Assembly (NCBI GenBank): GCA_002429085.1
Contig: DIYR01000067.1
Coordinates: 1-23,509, forward strand
Length of the DNA: 23,509 bases
From: Flavobacteriales bacterium UBA6049
Lineage (GTDB): Bacteria; Bacteroidota; Bacteroidia; Flavobacteriales_G; Salibacteraceae
Reading direction: 5' to 3'
Of this stretch, positions 14,495 to 21,923 are shown piece after piece (position 1 is the first letter of the stretch; each line of letters begins with the position of its first letter). The notes under the pieces were generated by a model. That model had not been told where the DNA came from and made no database searches. It saw nothing but the letters and a program-made list of their open reading frames with translations. The position numbers and the translations under genes were made by a program.

Positions 14495-15580
14495 ATGGCA
14501 AATTTGTTAAGTAAGGCAAGATCTGTTAATGAACGATTTTTACCTAAAAAGTTGTTTTTCGCGCCTGAGTGGGTGGTATTAGGTGTAAACAATGTATGTA
14601 ATCTACATTGTAAAATGTGTGACGTAGGAACGCAGACAACTCAAACAAATTTTGCTCAGAACTTGTTGGGGGCAAAACCTCTGAACATGCCAGTTGAATT
14701 AGCAAGGTTGCTTATTAACCAAATGGCAACCCATGCGCCAAAGGCAAAACTAGGACTTGGGTTTACAGAGCCATTAATTTACCCTCATCTAGAAGAGTTA
14801 CTGAAACACTCTCAACAAAAAAGAATAGAAACCAGTATCACTACAAATGCTTTAAAGCTGAAGCAAAGAGCAGAAATGATCTGTGAATTGGGTGTTGCAG
14901 ATGTATTTATTTCCTTAGACGGATTGCATGAAGTGCATAACGAGATACGAGGGCATAAACGTTCTTTTGAAGCGGCATTAGAAGGAATAGCTGCAGTTTT
15001 GAGTAGAGAACAAAGACCTGATATTTCTGTGTTTTTTGTGATTACTCCTTGGAACATGCATCAGATGTATGATTTCGTAAAGTTTTTTGAGGCATACCCA
15101 ATTAAGCATCTAGGTTTCATGCATACCAACTTTACAACAGAGGCTATGGCGAATAAGCATAATGAGCTATTTGCTAATAGTTATCCGGCAACCCATTCAA
15201 ACATAGAAGAATTCAATCCGAATGATTTAAATCTTGAATTGATATGGTCTGAAATGCAGCGAATAAAAAATGCGACTCCTTCTTTTGGAGTATCATTCTC
15301 TCCAGAGATAAACTCATTTGAGATGTTGCAAGATTTTTACCTAGCTCCAGAAAAAAAGATGGGGAAGTCGTGTAAAGACGTCTTTAGAAATATTATGGTA
15401 AAGTCTGATGGAACTGTAATTCCAGCACATGGTAGATGTTATAACCTTACCATAGGTAACTTATATGAGAATTCGCTAGCTGAGATTTGGAATAGTAAGG
15501 TGATTGGTGACTTTAGGTCAACATTGCATTCTAATGGTGGATTGTTACCTGCATGCAATCGTTGCTGTAGTGCATTTTAA
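14495..15580 (+). CDS. SPASM/twitch-type radical SAM enzyme
   Basis: Radical SAM protein of 361 residues. The cluster motif is CNLHCKMC (Cys35, Cys39, Cys42), followed by GFTEPLIYPHLEELL, ITTNALKL and FISLDGLHEVHNEIRG, as in SPASM-subfamily enzymes. The C-terminal region carries Cys293 (GKSCKD), Cys315 (GRCYN), and Cys354, Cys357 and Cys358 in a terminal ACNRCCSAF, enough to hold auxiliary iron-sulfur cluster(s). NLTIGNLYENSLAEIWNS is the usual GN-x-x-E-x-x-x-E-IW segment of SPASM proteins. There is no B12 domain, unlike the other three radical SAM genes here. SPASM enzymes modify peptides or sugars/cyclitols; no precursor peptide was found next to it, so a small-molecule or sugar substrate is more likely. 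It starts with ATG after a 165-bp divergent spacer. Confidence 0.87.
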   Translation: MANLLSKARSVNERFLPKKLFFAPEWVVLGVNNVCNLHCKMCDVGTQTTQTNFAQNLLGAKPLNMPVELARLLINQMATHAPKAKLGLGFTEPLIYPHLEELLKHSQQKRIETSITTNALKLKQRAEMICELGVADVFISLDGLHEVHNEIRGHKRSFEAALEGIAAVLSREQRPDISVFFVITPWNMHQMYDFVKFFEAYPIKHLGFMHTNFTTEAMANKHNELFANSYPATHSNIEEFNPNDLNLELIWSEMQRIKNATPSFGVSFSPEINSFEMLQDFYLAPEKKMGKSCKDVFRNIMVKSDGTVIPAHGRCYNLTIGNLYENSLAEIWNSKVIGDFRSTLHSNGGLLPACNRCCSAF

Positions 15581-15644
15581 AAAGAATGTACACAATTAAT
15601 GAATCAACCATATCTTCGTCTAAGCTGATAAATCAACTCGCTGC

Positions 15645-17168
15645 GTGATTACTGGAAATAGTCTTGTTTTATTCAATCCTAGAAGTGCCAATTCTAAACA
15701 TCGTTTACCGAATAGTATTTTACAGGTAGGAGCATCAATTGATGGAATTGTTCCATACGAATTGATTGATGGGAATTTAGAAATTGAACCACTTGAAGTA
15801 TTAAAGAAGCTCTTTGATAGTGGAGAGTACAGATACTTTGGATGTACCGTAATGCCTGGTCAACAACTGGAGCAGGCAATTCCGTTTACGAAATATATAA
15901 AAGAAAATTACCCAGAAGTAGTAGTGATTTGGGGAGGGTATTTCGCGGCAAATCAATACCGTGTTTCTCTTGATTCAGGTTGGGTTGACTATGTTATAGA
16001 TGCTCAGGGAGATGTAGCATTTCCAGAGTTGATAAAAACGCTAGAGTCGGGCGAATTGGAGGCTGTTTCTCAGATAAAAAACTTGATTCACAAGAAGAAT
16101 GCTGAGATTGTCAAAAATCCTAAAGACAAGCTTCCAGATTTAGATAAGCTACCACGTTATCCTTACCAAAAATTAGGGGAGCGTTATTCGCTGAAGAATT
16201 ATGTGGCTAAAACGTTTCTAGGTTCTAGAACAATTAGCTATCACAGTAGTTTCGGTTGCCCGTTTACCTGTTCTTTTTGTGCTGTGGTACCTTTGTATAA
16301 TGCCCGTTGGAAAGGAAAGTCTGCAGAGGGAATCATGAAGGATATTGATTGGTTCAAAGATGAGTATGATATTAACGCCATAGAGTTTCACGATAACAAC
16401 TTCTTTACAGCAAGAAAGCGAACAGTTGATTTTGCTAAAAGAATGGTTGGAAAGGATATTAGCTGGTGGGGTGAAGGTAGAATTGATACCATTAATAAGT
16501 ACAGCGATGATGATTTAAAAATCATGCGTGAAAGTGGTTTAAAGATGATTTTTCTTGGAGCCGAAACTGGAAACGATGATGTATTAAGTCAAATGGATAA
16601 AGGTGGTACTCAAAGTGCCGCTCAAATTAGGGAGTTTGCTGCTCGTATGGGTGAGTTTGATATTATTCCTGAATACTCATTTGTTCTTGGAATGCCAGGT
16701 GATTCAGAAGAAAAGGTGATGGAGCAAATAGAAAATGATATTGCCTTTATTAGAGAGATTAAGCAGATTAACCCTAGAACCGAAATCATTATTTATGTTT
16801 ATTCTCCAGTGCCAACAGAAGGTTCAGAGTTGTACGAGATTATTACATCCAAAGGGTTTAGATTTCCTGAACATTTAGAAGATTGGCTTTCTCCAGATTG
16901 GGAAAAGTTTGATTTGCGAAAGAATCCTCTTACACCTTGGTTAACAGCAGAAATGATTGATAAGATCAAGAATTTTGAAACAGTTCTAAACGGATATTAT
17001 CCTACCGCTTCAGATTTCAGAATTCAGGGAGTTAAAAAATCAATTATGCAAAAAATTGCATCTGTTAGGTACAAAAACGAATGGTATAAGTATCCGTACG
17101 AAATCAAGGCAATGCATAAGTATTGGAGGTATCGTCAGCCTGAAATTACTGGGTTCTATAGCGAGTAG
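15645..17168 (+). CDS. B12-type radical SAM enzyme 3, divergent (GTG start)
   Basis: Radical SAM protein of 507 residues, the largest in the cluster. The N-terminal region resembles a cobalamin-binding domain (FNPRSANSKHRLPNSI, VVIWGGYFAANQYR, DYVIDAQGDVAFPELI), but the usual GEGE turn is replaced by AQGD. The cluster motif is CPFTCSFC (Cys205, Cys209, Cys212), followed by IEFHDNNFFT, FLGAETGNDD and VLGMPGDSEEKV. A C-terminal helical extension of about 110 residues ends in RYRQPEITGFYSE. A GTG start at 15645 is used because an in-frame stop lies eight codons upstream and no ATG exists near the fold start. Methyltransferase 3 follows 2 bp later. The reaction is unknown, and it is clearly less close to enzymes 1 and 2 than they are to each other. 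Confidence 0.88.
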   Translation: MITGNSLVLFNPRSANSKHRLPNSILQVGASIDGIVPYELIDGNLEIEPLEVLKKLFDSGEYRYFGCTVMPGQQLEQAIPFTKYIKENYPEVVVIWGGYFAANQYRVSLDSGWVDYVIDAQGDVAFPELIKTLESGELEAVSQIKNLIHKKNAEIVKNPKDKLPDLDKLPRYPYQKLGERYSLKNYVAKTFLGSRTISYHSSFGCPFTCSFCAVVPLYNARWKGKSAEGIMKDIDWFKDEYDINAIEFHDNNFFTARKRTVDFAKRMVGKDISWWGEGRIDTINKYSDDDLKIMRESGLKMIFLGAETGNDDVLSQMDKGGTQSAAQIREFAARMGEFDIIPEYSFVLGMPGDSEEKVMEQIENDIAFIREIKQINPRTEIIIYVYSPVPTEGSELYEIITSKGFRFPEHLEDWLSPDWEKFDLRKNPLTPWLTAEMIDKIKNFETVLNGYYPTASDFRIQGVKKSIMQKIASVRYKNEWYKYPYEIKAMHKYWRYRQPEITGFYSE

Positions 17169-17170
17169 CT

Positions 17171-17845
17171 ATGAATATTAAGGGCATCATAAAACGAATT
17201 ACCAATCGGGTAATGGGTGATTTTCTACTCCGGCAAATGGAAAAGAAATCATCGCTCAATTTATATGGGATTGAAGTAGAAGTAAAGCCGGATGTTTTTA
17301 ATCCACGATTTTTTACAAGTTCTAAACTGCTAATAGAACAAGTTGAAAGGTTGAGTAATGTAAAAGGTAAAAGCTCTTTAGAATTGGGATGTGGAGCTGG
17401 GGTGGCAACTATTTTGGCTGCTAAAAAAGGTATGCAGGCATATGCATCAGATATTAATCCTGAAGCAGTGAGTGGATTGTTAGAGAACGCTACAAAAAAC
17501 GGTGTTGAGGTGTGTGTGTACGTATCTGATTTGTTTAATGATATTCCAGAACAAAGCTTTGATTACTTGTTGATTAATCCTCCATTTTATCCCAAGAATC
17601 CCATTGAAGTAAAAGATAATAGATGGTTTTGCGGGGCAGATTTTGAATACTTTAAAAGCTTGTTTCCTGCTCTTGAAAGTTATACCAATGCTGAATCAAT
17701 CGTATGGATGACGTTGTCAGATGATTGTGAATTACAGGTGATTCAAGATATTGCAAAATCTACGGGCTGGGAATTCCATTTGAGCGAAACGCGCAAACAA
17801 ATAATGGAAGCGAATTATTTGTTTCAATTAAAACGGATAAACTAG
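17171..17845 (+). CDS. Class I methyltransferase 3 (MTS/HemK-like small domain)
   Basis: Methyltransferase of 224 residues with motif I SLELGCGAGVATILAAK (69-85), motif II YASDINPEAVSGLLENA (91-107) and the catalytic-loop signature NPPFYP (136-141). NPP[FY] is the mark of N-methyltransferases acting on amide or amino nitrogens, such as HemK/PrmC and RlmG types. An N-methylation of an amino sugar or amide is therefore plausible but not shown. The preceding PDVFNPRFFTSSKLLIE segment is also typical of HemK-like proteins. It starts 2 bp after radical SAM 3, so the two are co-translated. Its stop overlaps the convergent DUF5989 gene by 18 nt. Confidence 0.85.
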   Translation: MNIKGIIKRITNRVMGDFLLRQMEKKSSLNLYGIEVEVKPDVFNPRFFTSSKLLIEQVERLSNVKGKSSLELGCGAGVATILAAKKGMQAYASDINPEAVSGLLENATKNGVEVCVYVSDLFNDIPEQSFDYLLINPPFYPKNPIEVKDNRWFCGADFEYFKSLFPALESYTNAESIVWMTLSDDCELQVIQDIAKSTGWEFHLSETRKQIMEANYLFQLKRIN

Positions 17846-17983
17846 CGGAGCTACCACCGATCCTTCTCCTAATATCATGAGGAGTCCCAGAACGATCAAA
17901 ACAGCGATTAGAGGAAGTAACCAAAATTTCTTTTGTTTAATGATGAAATTAAGGAGCTGAGAAAGTATACCTAGTTTTTTCAT
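17828..17983 (-). CDS. DUF5989-type 51-residue membrane microprotein
   Basis: A short gene easily missed by length cut-offs. The product begins MKKLGILSQLLNFIIKQKKF, has one hydrophobic helix (about residues 20-38, rich in L, I and V) and ends EGSVVAPLVYPF. This layout matches the DUF5989 family as I recall it: amphipathic basic start, single helix, conserved EGS..AP..YPF end. DUF5989 genes are regularly found next to SxtJ and carbamoyltransferase genes, exactly as here. ATG at 17983 lies 1 nt after the SxtJ stop. The 3' end overlaps methyltransferase 3 by 18 nt. Function unknown; probably a small partner that anchors or assists the carbamoylation machinery at the inner membrane. Confidence 0.85.
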   Translation of the reverse strand: MKKLGILSQLLNFIIKQKKFWLLPLIAVLIVLGLLMILGEGSVVAPLVYPF

Positions 17984-17984
17984 G

Positions 17985-18347
17985 TCAATAAAGCTGATTC
18001 ATGTCGTTTGACTTTTCTGAATCGTGCCATCCGCTTGTTGGCTTTTTTATAGCAAACTTTAATGGCCATGCGATTATATAATAAATTACTGTAAGGAGAA
18101 TAGTGCTGCCAATTTCAGCTAGAATACCTCCAAGTAACATCCATACAAATAGTATTGGTCTTATGGCTTTTGGTAGGGCAATAGCAATTACACCAAAGGC
18201 TGTTAGTATAATAGGAAGGGTTGTTAGATCTCGAAACCAAAATATCAGACCAGCAACAACGATAAGCAAAACACCAAACCAACGTTGCTTTTTAGTCTCA
18301 TTGGCATAGTTACTAGCTTTAGTAACCTGATTTTTAATCCAATTCAT
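17985..18347 (-). CDS. SxtJ-family membrane protein
   Basis: Small integral membrane protein of 120 residues. A basic, soluble start (NWIKNQVTKASNYANETKKQ) is followed by a hydrophobic region of about 75 residues that can form three helices (roughly 22-38, 44-62 and 66-97), then a hydrophilic tail (KKPTSGWHDSEKSN). The name comes from the saxitoxin cluster, where sxtJ accompanies the carbamoyltransferase sxtI; the molecular role is unknown. ATG at 18347 is preferred to an in-frame TTG at 18371. The start overlaps the carbamoyltransferase by 14 nt, and the stop is 1 nt before the DUF5989 start, so all three are translationally coupled. Confidence 0.82.
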   Translation of the reverse strand: MNWIKNQVTKASNYANETKKQRWFGVLLIVVAGLIFWFRDLTTLPIILTAFGVIAIALPKAIRPILFVWMLLGGILAEIGSTILLTVIYYIIAWPLKFAIKKPTSGWHDSEKSNDMNQLY

Positions 18348-20061
18348 AGCTGCTATTTGTTTGATGGGCAAGGTTTTCGGCTTTATACACTATAATATCG
18401 CCAAGAACAAGAATGTCCATTTCTGTATTAAGAAAGCATTTGATAGCATCGGTTGGAGAATGAACAATGGGTTCACCTCGTTCATTAAACGATGTGTTGA
18501 TTAAGATCGGAATGTTGGAATACGTTTCATAAGCACTAATAAGCTTGTGGAGCCTTCTGTTATGTTCATTAGTTAGTGTTTGTACCCTAGCACTGTTATC
18601 TTGATGAACGCAACTGGGAATTAGATCACCTTGTTTTGCCTGAGTGGTAAATTGCATATAGAACGATTCTTCTGGTGTCACGAACCATTCAGACGCTTTT
18701 TCAGCTAATACAACTGGTGCAAATGGTCTGAAATCCTCTCGTTTTTTGATAGATAAATTCAGTTTAGACTGCATATTTGCTGAAGTAGGAGAGGCAAGAA
18801 TACTTCGGTTTCCAAGGGCTCTTGGTCCCCATTCGTCTCGTCCTTGAAACCATCCTATAATATTTTGGTTATGAAGCTGTTCAGCAACCTTTCTAATCAT
18901 TTCATCTTCTGATACATGATGGAACGCCAGTCCTGATGCTGTAAGCGCCTGAATAATTTGATTGCTGTCAAACTCAGTTCCCCAATAAGTATGGTCGAAT
19001 GTAATTTGTTTTGTGTTTTTGGTGAGTTCGTTATAGCCCAAAATTGCTGATCCTAACGCAGCTCCTGCATCTCCCGCAGCTGGTTGAATCCAGATCTGAT
19101 CAAATATTTTTGCTTCTCTTAATACTGCATTTGCAACACAGTTTAACGCAACTCCGCCACTTAAACATATAGCAGTTTCACCAGTTTGTTCTTTGACAAA
19201 TTGAGCTGTTCGAACAATAATTTTTTCTGTTACTTTTTGAATACTGGCAGCAACATCTTGATAGAACGAGGTAATTTCACTTTCTGGTTTTCTAGTAGGC
19301 TTTCCAAAAAGATTTTCAAATCTTGAATTGATCATTTTCAATCCCTTTTGAAAATGGAATAATTCTAGGTTGAGTTCTATTGAACCATCTGAGTTTAACT
19401 GAAAAACTTCTCTTTCAATAAGATCAACATACTTTGGTGTTCCGTATGGAGCTAGCCCCATGAGTTTATATTCTCCCGAGTTTACTTTAAATCCACAATA
19501 CTGTGTAAAAGCAGAGTACAGCATTCCAAGTGAGTGTGGAAAATGTTGTTCTTGAATGGGATTGAGCTTGCCCTCGTTAAAAGTACCAAAACTAGTAGTA
19601 CATCTTTCGCCAACAGCATCCATTACTAAGTAAGCGCCTTTATTAAAAGGTGCTGTGAAGCAAGATGCAGCAGCATGACTATCGTGATGTTTGGCAAAAA
19701 GAATTTCACCTGTATAGTTCAGTTCTTTTTCAATAGTAGAAGGAATCCAAAGTTTTTCTGTAATCCAATTCTTAACAGCAGTCTTAAATCCTAAAAATCC
19801 TAAAGGAGCGGCTAAGACAAATGTTTCAAGAACTCGTTCAAATTTGATAAATGGTTTCTCGTAAAAAACAATGGCATCAATATCGTTGATGGTCAGATTT
19901 TCAGAAGAAAGACATTCTTGGATAGCCAATTTTGGGAGGCGTTCGTCATGTTTTTTACGACTTAACCGCTCTTCTGAAATAGCAGTTGTCAGTTTGCCAT
20001 CTTTAATAATGCAAGCTGCAGAGTCGTGATAGAATGCTGAGATACCTAGAATTGTTGGCAC
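18334..20061 (-). CDS. O-carbamoyltransferase (NodU/CmcH/TobZ family)
   Basis: Cytoplasmic enzyme of 575 residues that uses carbamoyl phosphate and ATP to carbamoylate a hydroxyl, usually of a sugar, antibiotic or polyketide. The N-terminal Kae1-like domain opens ILGISAFYHDSAACII and carries the metal site HHDSHAAA (125-132), then GEYKLMGLAPYG and LSGGVALNCVANA (300-312). The YrdC-like C-terminal domain has GRDEWGPRALGNRSILA (407-423) and KREDFRPFAPV, both strongly conserved. Length is normal for the family. It lies 9 nt downstream of the GNAT gene and overlaps sxtJ by 14 nt. Context with deacetylase, acyltransferase and glycosyltransferase genes favours a glycan or glycoside acceptor; this is inference. 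Confidence 0.94.
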   Translation of the reverse strand: MPTILGISAFYHDSAACIIKDGKLTTAISEERLSRKKHDERLPKLAIQECLSSENLTINDIDAIVFYEKPFIKFERVLETFVLAAPLGFLGFKTAVKNWITEKLWIPSTIEKELNYTGEILFAKHHDSHAAASCFTAPFNKGAYLVMDAVGERCTTSFGTFNEGKLNPIQEQHFPHSLGMLYSAFTQYCGFKVNSGEYKLMGLAPYGTPKYVDLIEREVFQLNSDGSIELNLELFHFQKGLKMINSRFENLFGKPTRKPESEITSFYQDVAASIQKVTEKIIVRTAQFVKEQTGETAICLSGGVALNCVANAVLREAKIFDQIWIQPAAGDAGAALGSAILGYNELTKNTKQITFDHTYWGTEFDSNQIIQALTASGLAFHHVSEDEMIRKVAEQLHNQNIIGWFQGRDEWGPRALGNRSILASPTSANMQSKLNLSIKKREDFRPFAPVVLAEKASEWFVTPEESFYMQFTTQAKQGDLIPSCVHQDNSARVQTLTNEHNRRLHKLISAYETYSNIPILINTSFNERGEPIVHSPTDAIKCFLNTEMDILVLGDIIVYKAENLAHQTNSSYELD

Positions 20062-20070
20062 TGCGATGTT

Positions 20071-20967
20071 TTAGAATGTGTCGAAATTATAAAAGTTGAT
20101 AGAGTAAGGTTGTTGAATAGTGTCATCTTTAAGTCTGTATAAGCCGATGTTCCAAGAATTAGTTAGTGGAATGTTCATGTTCCTTAAGTAAGAACAGATG
20201 GTGCTTTTTTCGGAAACTTGAAAATAGATTGAACGAATACCAATAGAAGAACATTTCTGTTGTAATGACTTGATGGCATTTCGGAATGCGTTTTCGGTAG
20301 GAGCTTGTGCCCAACCAACCATTAAAACGCCATCAAGCTTGAGCCAAAAAGTACATTCTCCAATTTTCACAACTTCGTTAGTAGAGTATGATTTGTAGTC
20401 TCTTAGTTGATCAGTTATTTGTTGTTCCTGTGAGGTTTGTACAATTTGACTTGAAGTGCATTTTTTGAATGTTTTCAAGAGTTTTTTCCATTGCCAGTTA
20501 TGGACTGCTTTATTTGGTAATAGCTTGTTTATTGGTAGTTTACTAGTGTTTATTTTCCCAAATAAGAACTTATCGCACTCTTCCCAGTTGCGCTGTTTTA
20601 CAGCACCAAAAGAGGCTTCGGTAAAAAATGCGATAGCATTAGATATATTGTGCTTGCGGGCATTCTCTATTGTTAGATCAAACAGTTGTTGCACTAATCC
20701 ATTTCCTCTATGATCTGGGTGTGTAAAGTAGTCGCATGAGTGCCCAACTACTTCTTGTCCAAATTGTTGAGGAATCAATCCGCAAAAACTAACTGCTTCA
20801 TCATTGTAAAAAGCTACTTGAGAGAAAATGATGGAGGTTACATCGTTCTTAAAGTATTTCTGATGGAGATAGCGTTGATCTTCATTTTTATTGAAGACTA
20901 GGTTGAAAAGCATAGTCACTTTTTTAAGATGAGACTCTTCAAATGTTGTTATGGTGTAATCGTTCAT
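20071..20967 (-). CDS. GNAT-family acyltransferase
   Basis: Protein of 298 residues with an N-terminal GNAT domain (about 5-130). The acyl-CoA pyrophosphate-binding loop lies in FTHPDHRGNGLVQQLF (81-96), preceded by the beta strands VAFYNDEAVSFCGLIP and followed by AIAFFTEASFGAVKQRNW. The C-terminal half (about 150-298) is a second domain with a weaker pattern, possibly a degenerate GNAT fold as in tandem GNAT/Eis-like proteins. The ATG at 20967 shares one base with the deacetylase stop (TGATG). It follows a deacetylase in the same operon, so it may N-acylate the amine that enzyme exposes; that is inference from order only. Confidence 0.82.
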   Translation of the reverse strand: MNDYTITTFEESHLKKVTMLFNLVFNKNEDQRYLHQKYFKNDVTSIIFSQVAFYNDEAVSFCGLIPQQFGQEVVGHSCDYFTHPDHRGNGLVQQLFDLTIENARKHNISNAIAFFTEASFGAVKQRNWEECDKFLFGKINTSKLPINKLLPNKAVHNWQWKKLLKTFKKCTSSQIVQTSQEQQITDQLRDYKSYSTNEVVKIGECTFWLKLDGVLMVGWAQAPTENAFRNAIKSLQQKCSSIGIRSIYFQVSEKSTICSYLRNMNIPLTNSWNIGLYRLKDDTIQQPYSINFYNFDTF

Positions 20968-21923
20968 CAATAATGACCTTTAAGAATAGCTTTTACTTGA
21001 TTAGAAAGTGAAGAGAATGGGTTGACAGAAATGCGAGGAATAACCAAATCGCCCATAGTCTTTTCCTCTCCGAATAAATGCGTGTAGCCAACATTTAAAG
21101 CCAGTTGAACTTCTCGGGATTCGTATTCGCCAAATGGAAAGGCTAAAGAATTGATTTTCTCCCCAGTAATTTCCATTAAATAGCGTTTGCTTTTTTTCAT
21201 CTCATCAAGCAGTTCCTCATCAGTAAGGTATTTGAAGTTGGTGTGAGAAACACCATGATCTCCGAAGCTAACTAATTTGTGTTTTGCCAATGTGGTGAGG
21301 TCTTTTAGGGTTAAAAGGTCAAGATAGGTTGATGAGATCTTTTGTGGAACAGAAGTAGGTTTAAGTTGTGCTTCAATTTGTTCGATTTGTTGAAGGGTAC
21401 CTGTTCGTAAAACGTGCTTTAGGTCTTGTCCTTTTTTAGAGAAGTATTTTGTACCAGAGCGAGAATAAACGATGTTGTCTAATTTAAGATGCTTGGATCC
21501 GTAATGTGCAGATATATCTAGTAAATCAGGCCATAAGTATCTTTTGCCTCTTAATGAGTTGGTAGATATGAATAAAGTGAAAGGTACTTGATGCTCTTCT
21601 ATTATGGGGATTGCTGCGAGATTGTTTGCAAAACCGTCATCACTGACAAATAATACGTTTAGAAATTCACTGCTGAATTTGCCTTTTTCTAAGTCGGCTA
21701 GAGAAATGAAATTGGTAAATGGTTTTAACTGTTGAATGAGTTGGTCGAATCGTTTTAAGCTTGTGAACTTATAGTTGAACCGTGTACTGCCAGAAGTGTC
21801 AAAACCATGAAATACAACTACGCGTAGTTTTCCTTTCTGTTTTTGGAATAAAGCTTCATAATGCTCAAAGTTAGGCCAATGACCTTTTAATGTATGGTAC
21901 GCTTTAGTAAAACTAGATTTCAT
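20967..21923 (-). CDS. Polysaccharide deacetylase (NodB/CE4-like)
   Basis: NodB-homology protein of 318 residues that would remove N- or O-acetyl groups from a sugar. The metal-site motifs are VSDDGF (93-98) in place of the common TFDDG, DHGVSH (222-227, HxxxH with His223 and His227) and AFPFGEY in place of RxPxG. The order and spacing fit the family, with an insertion of about 80 residues between motifs 1 and 2. No signal peptide is evident, so it probably acts in the cytoplasm on a sugar nucleotide or lipid-linked sugar rather than on finished polymer. The ATG overlaps the SGNH gene stop by 4 nt. An alternative is a divergent, weakly active deacetylase. Confidence 0.85.
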   Translation of the reverse strand: MKSSFTKAYHTLKGHWPNFEHYEALFQKQKGKLRVVVFHGFDTSGSTRFNYKFTSLKRFDQLIQQLKPFTNFISLADLEKGKFSSEFLNVLFVSDDGFANNLAAIPIIEEHQVPFTLFISTNSLRGKRYLWPDLLDISAHYGSKHLKLDNIVYSRSGTKYFSKKGQDLKHVLRTGTLQQIEQIEAQLKPTSVPQKISSTYLDLLTLKDLTTLAKHKLVSFGDHGVSHTNFKYLTDEELLDEMKKSKRYLMEITGEKINSLAFPFGEYESREVQLALNVGYTHLFGEEKTMGDLVIPRISVNPFSSLSNQVKAILKGHY

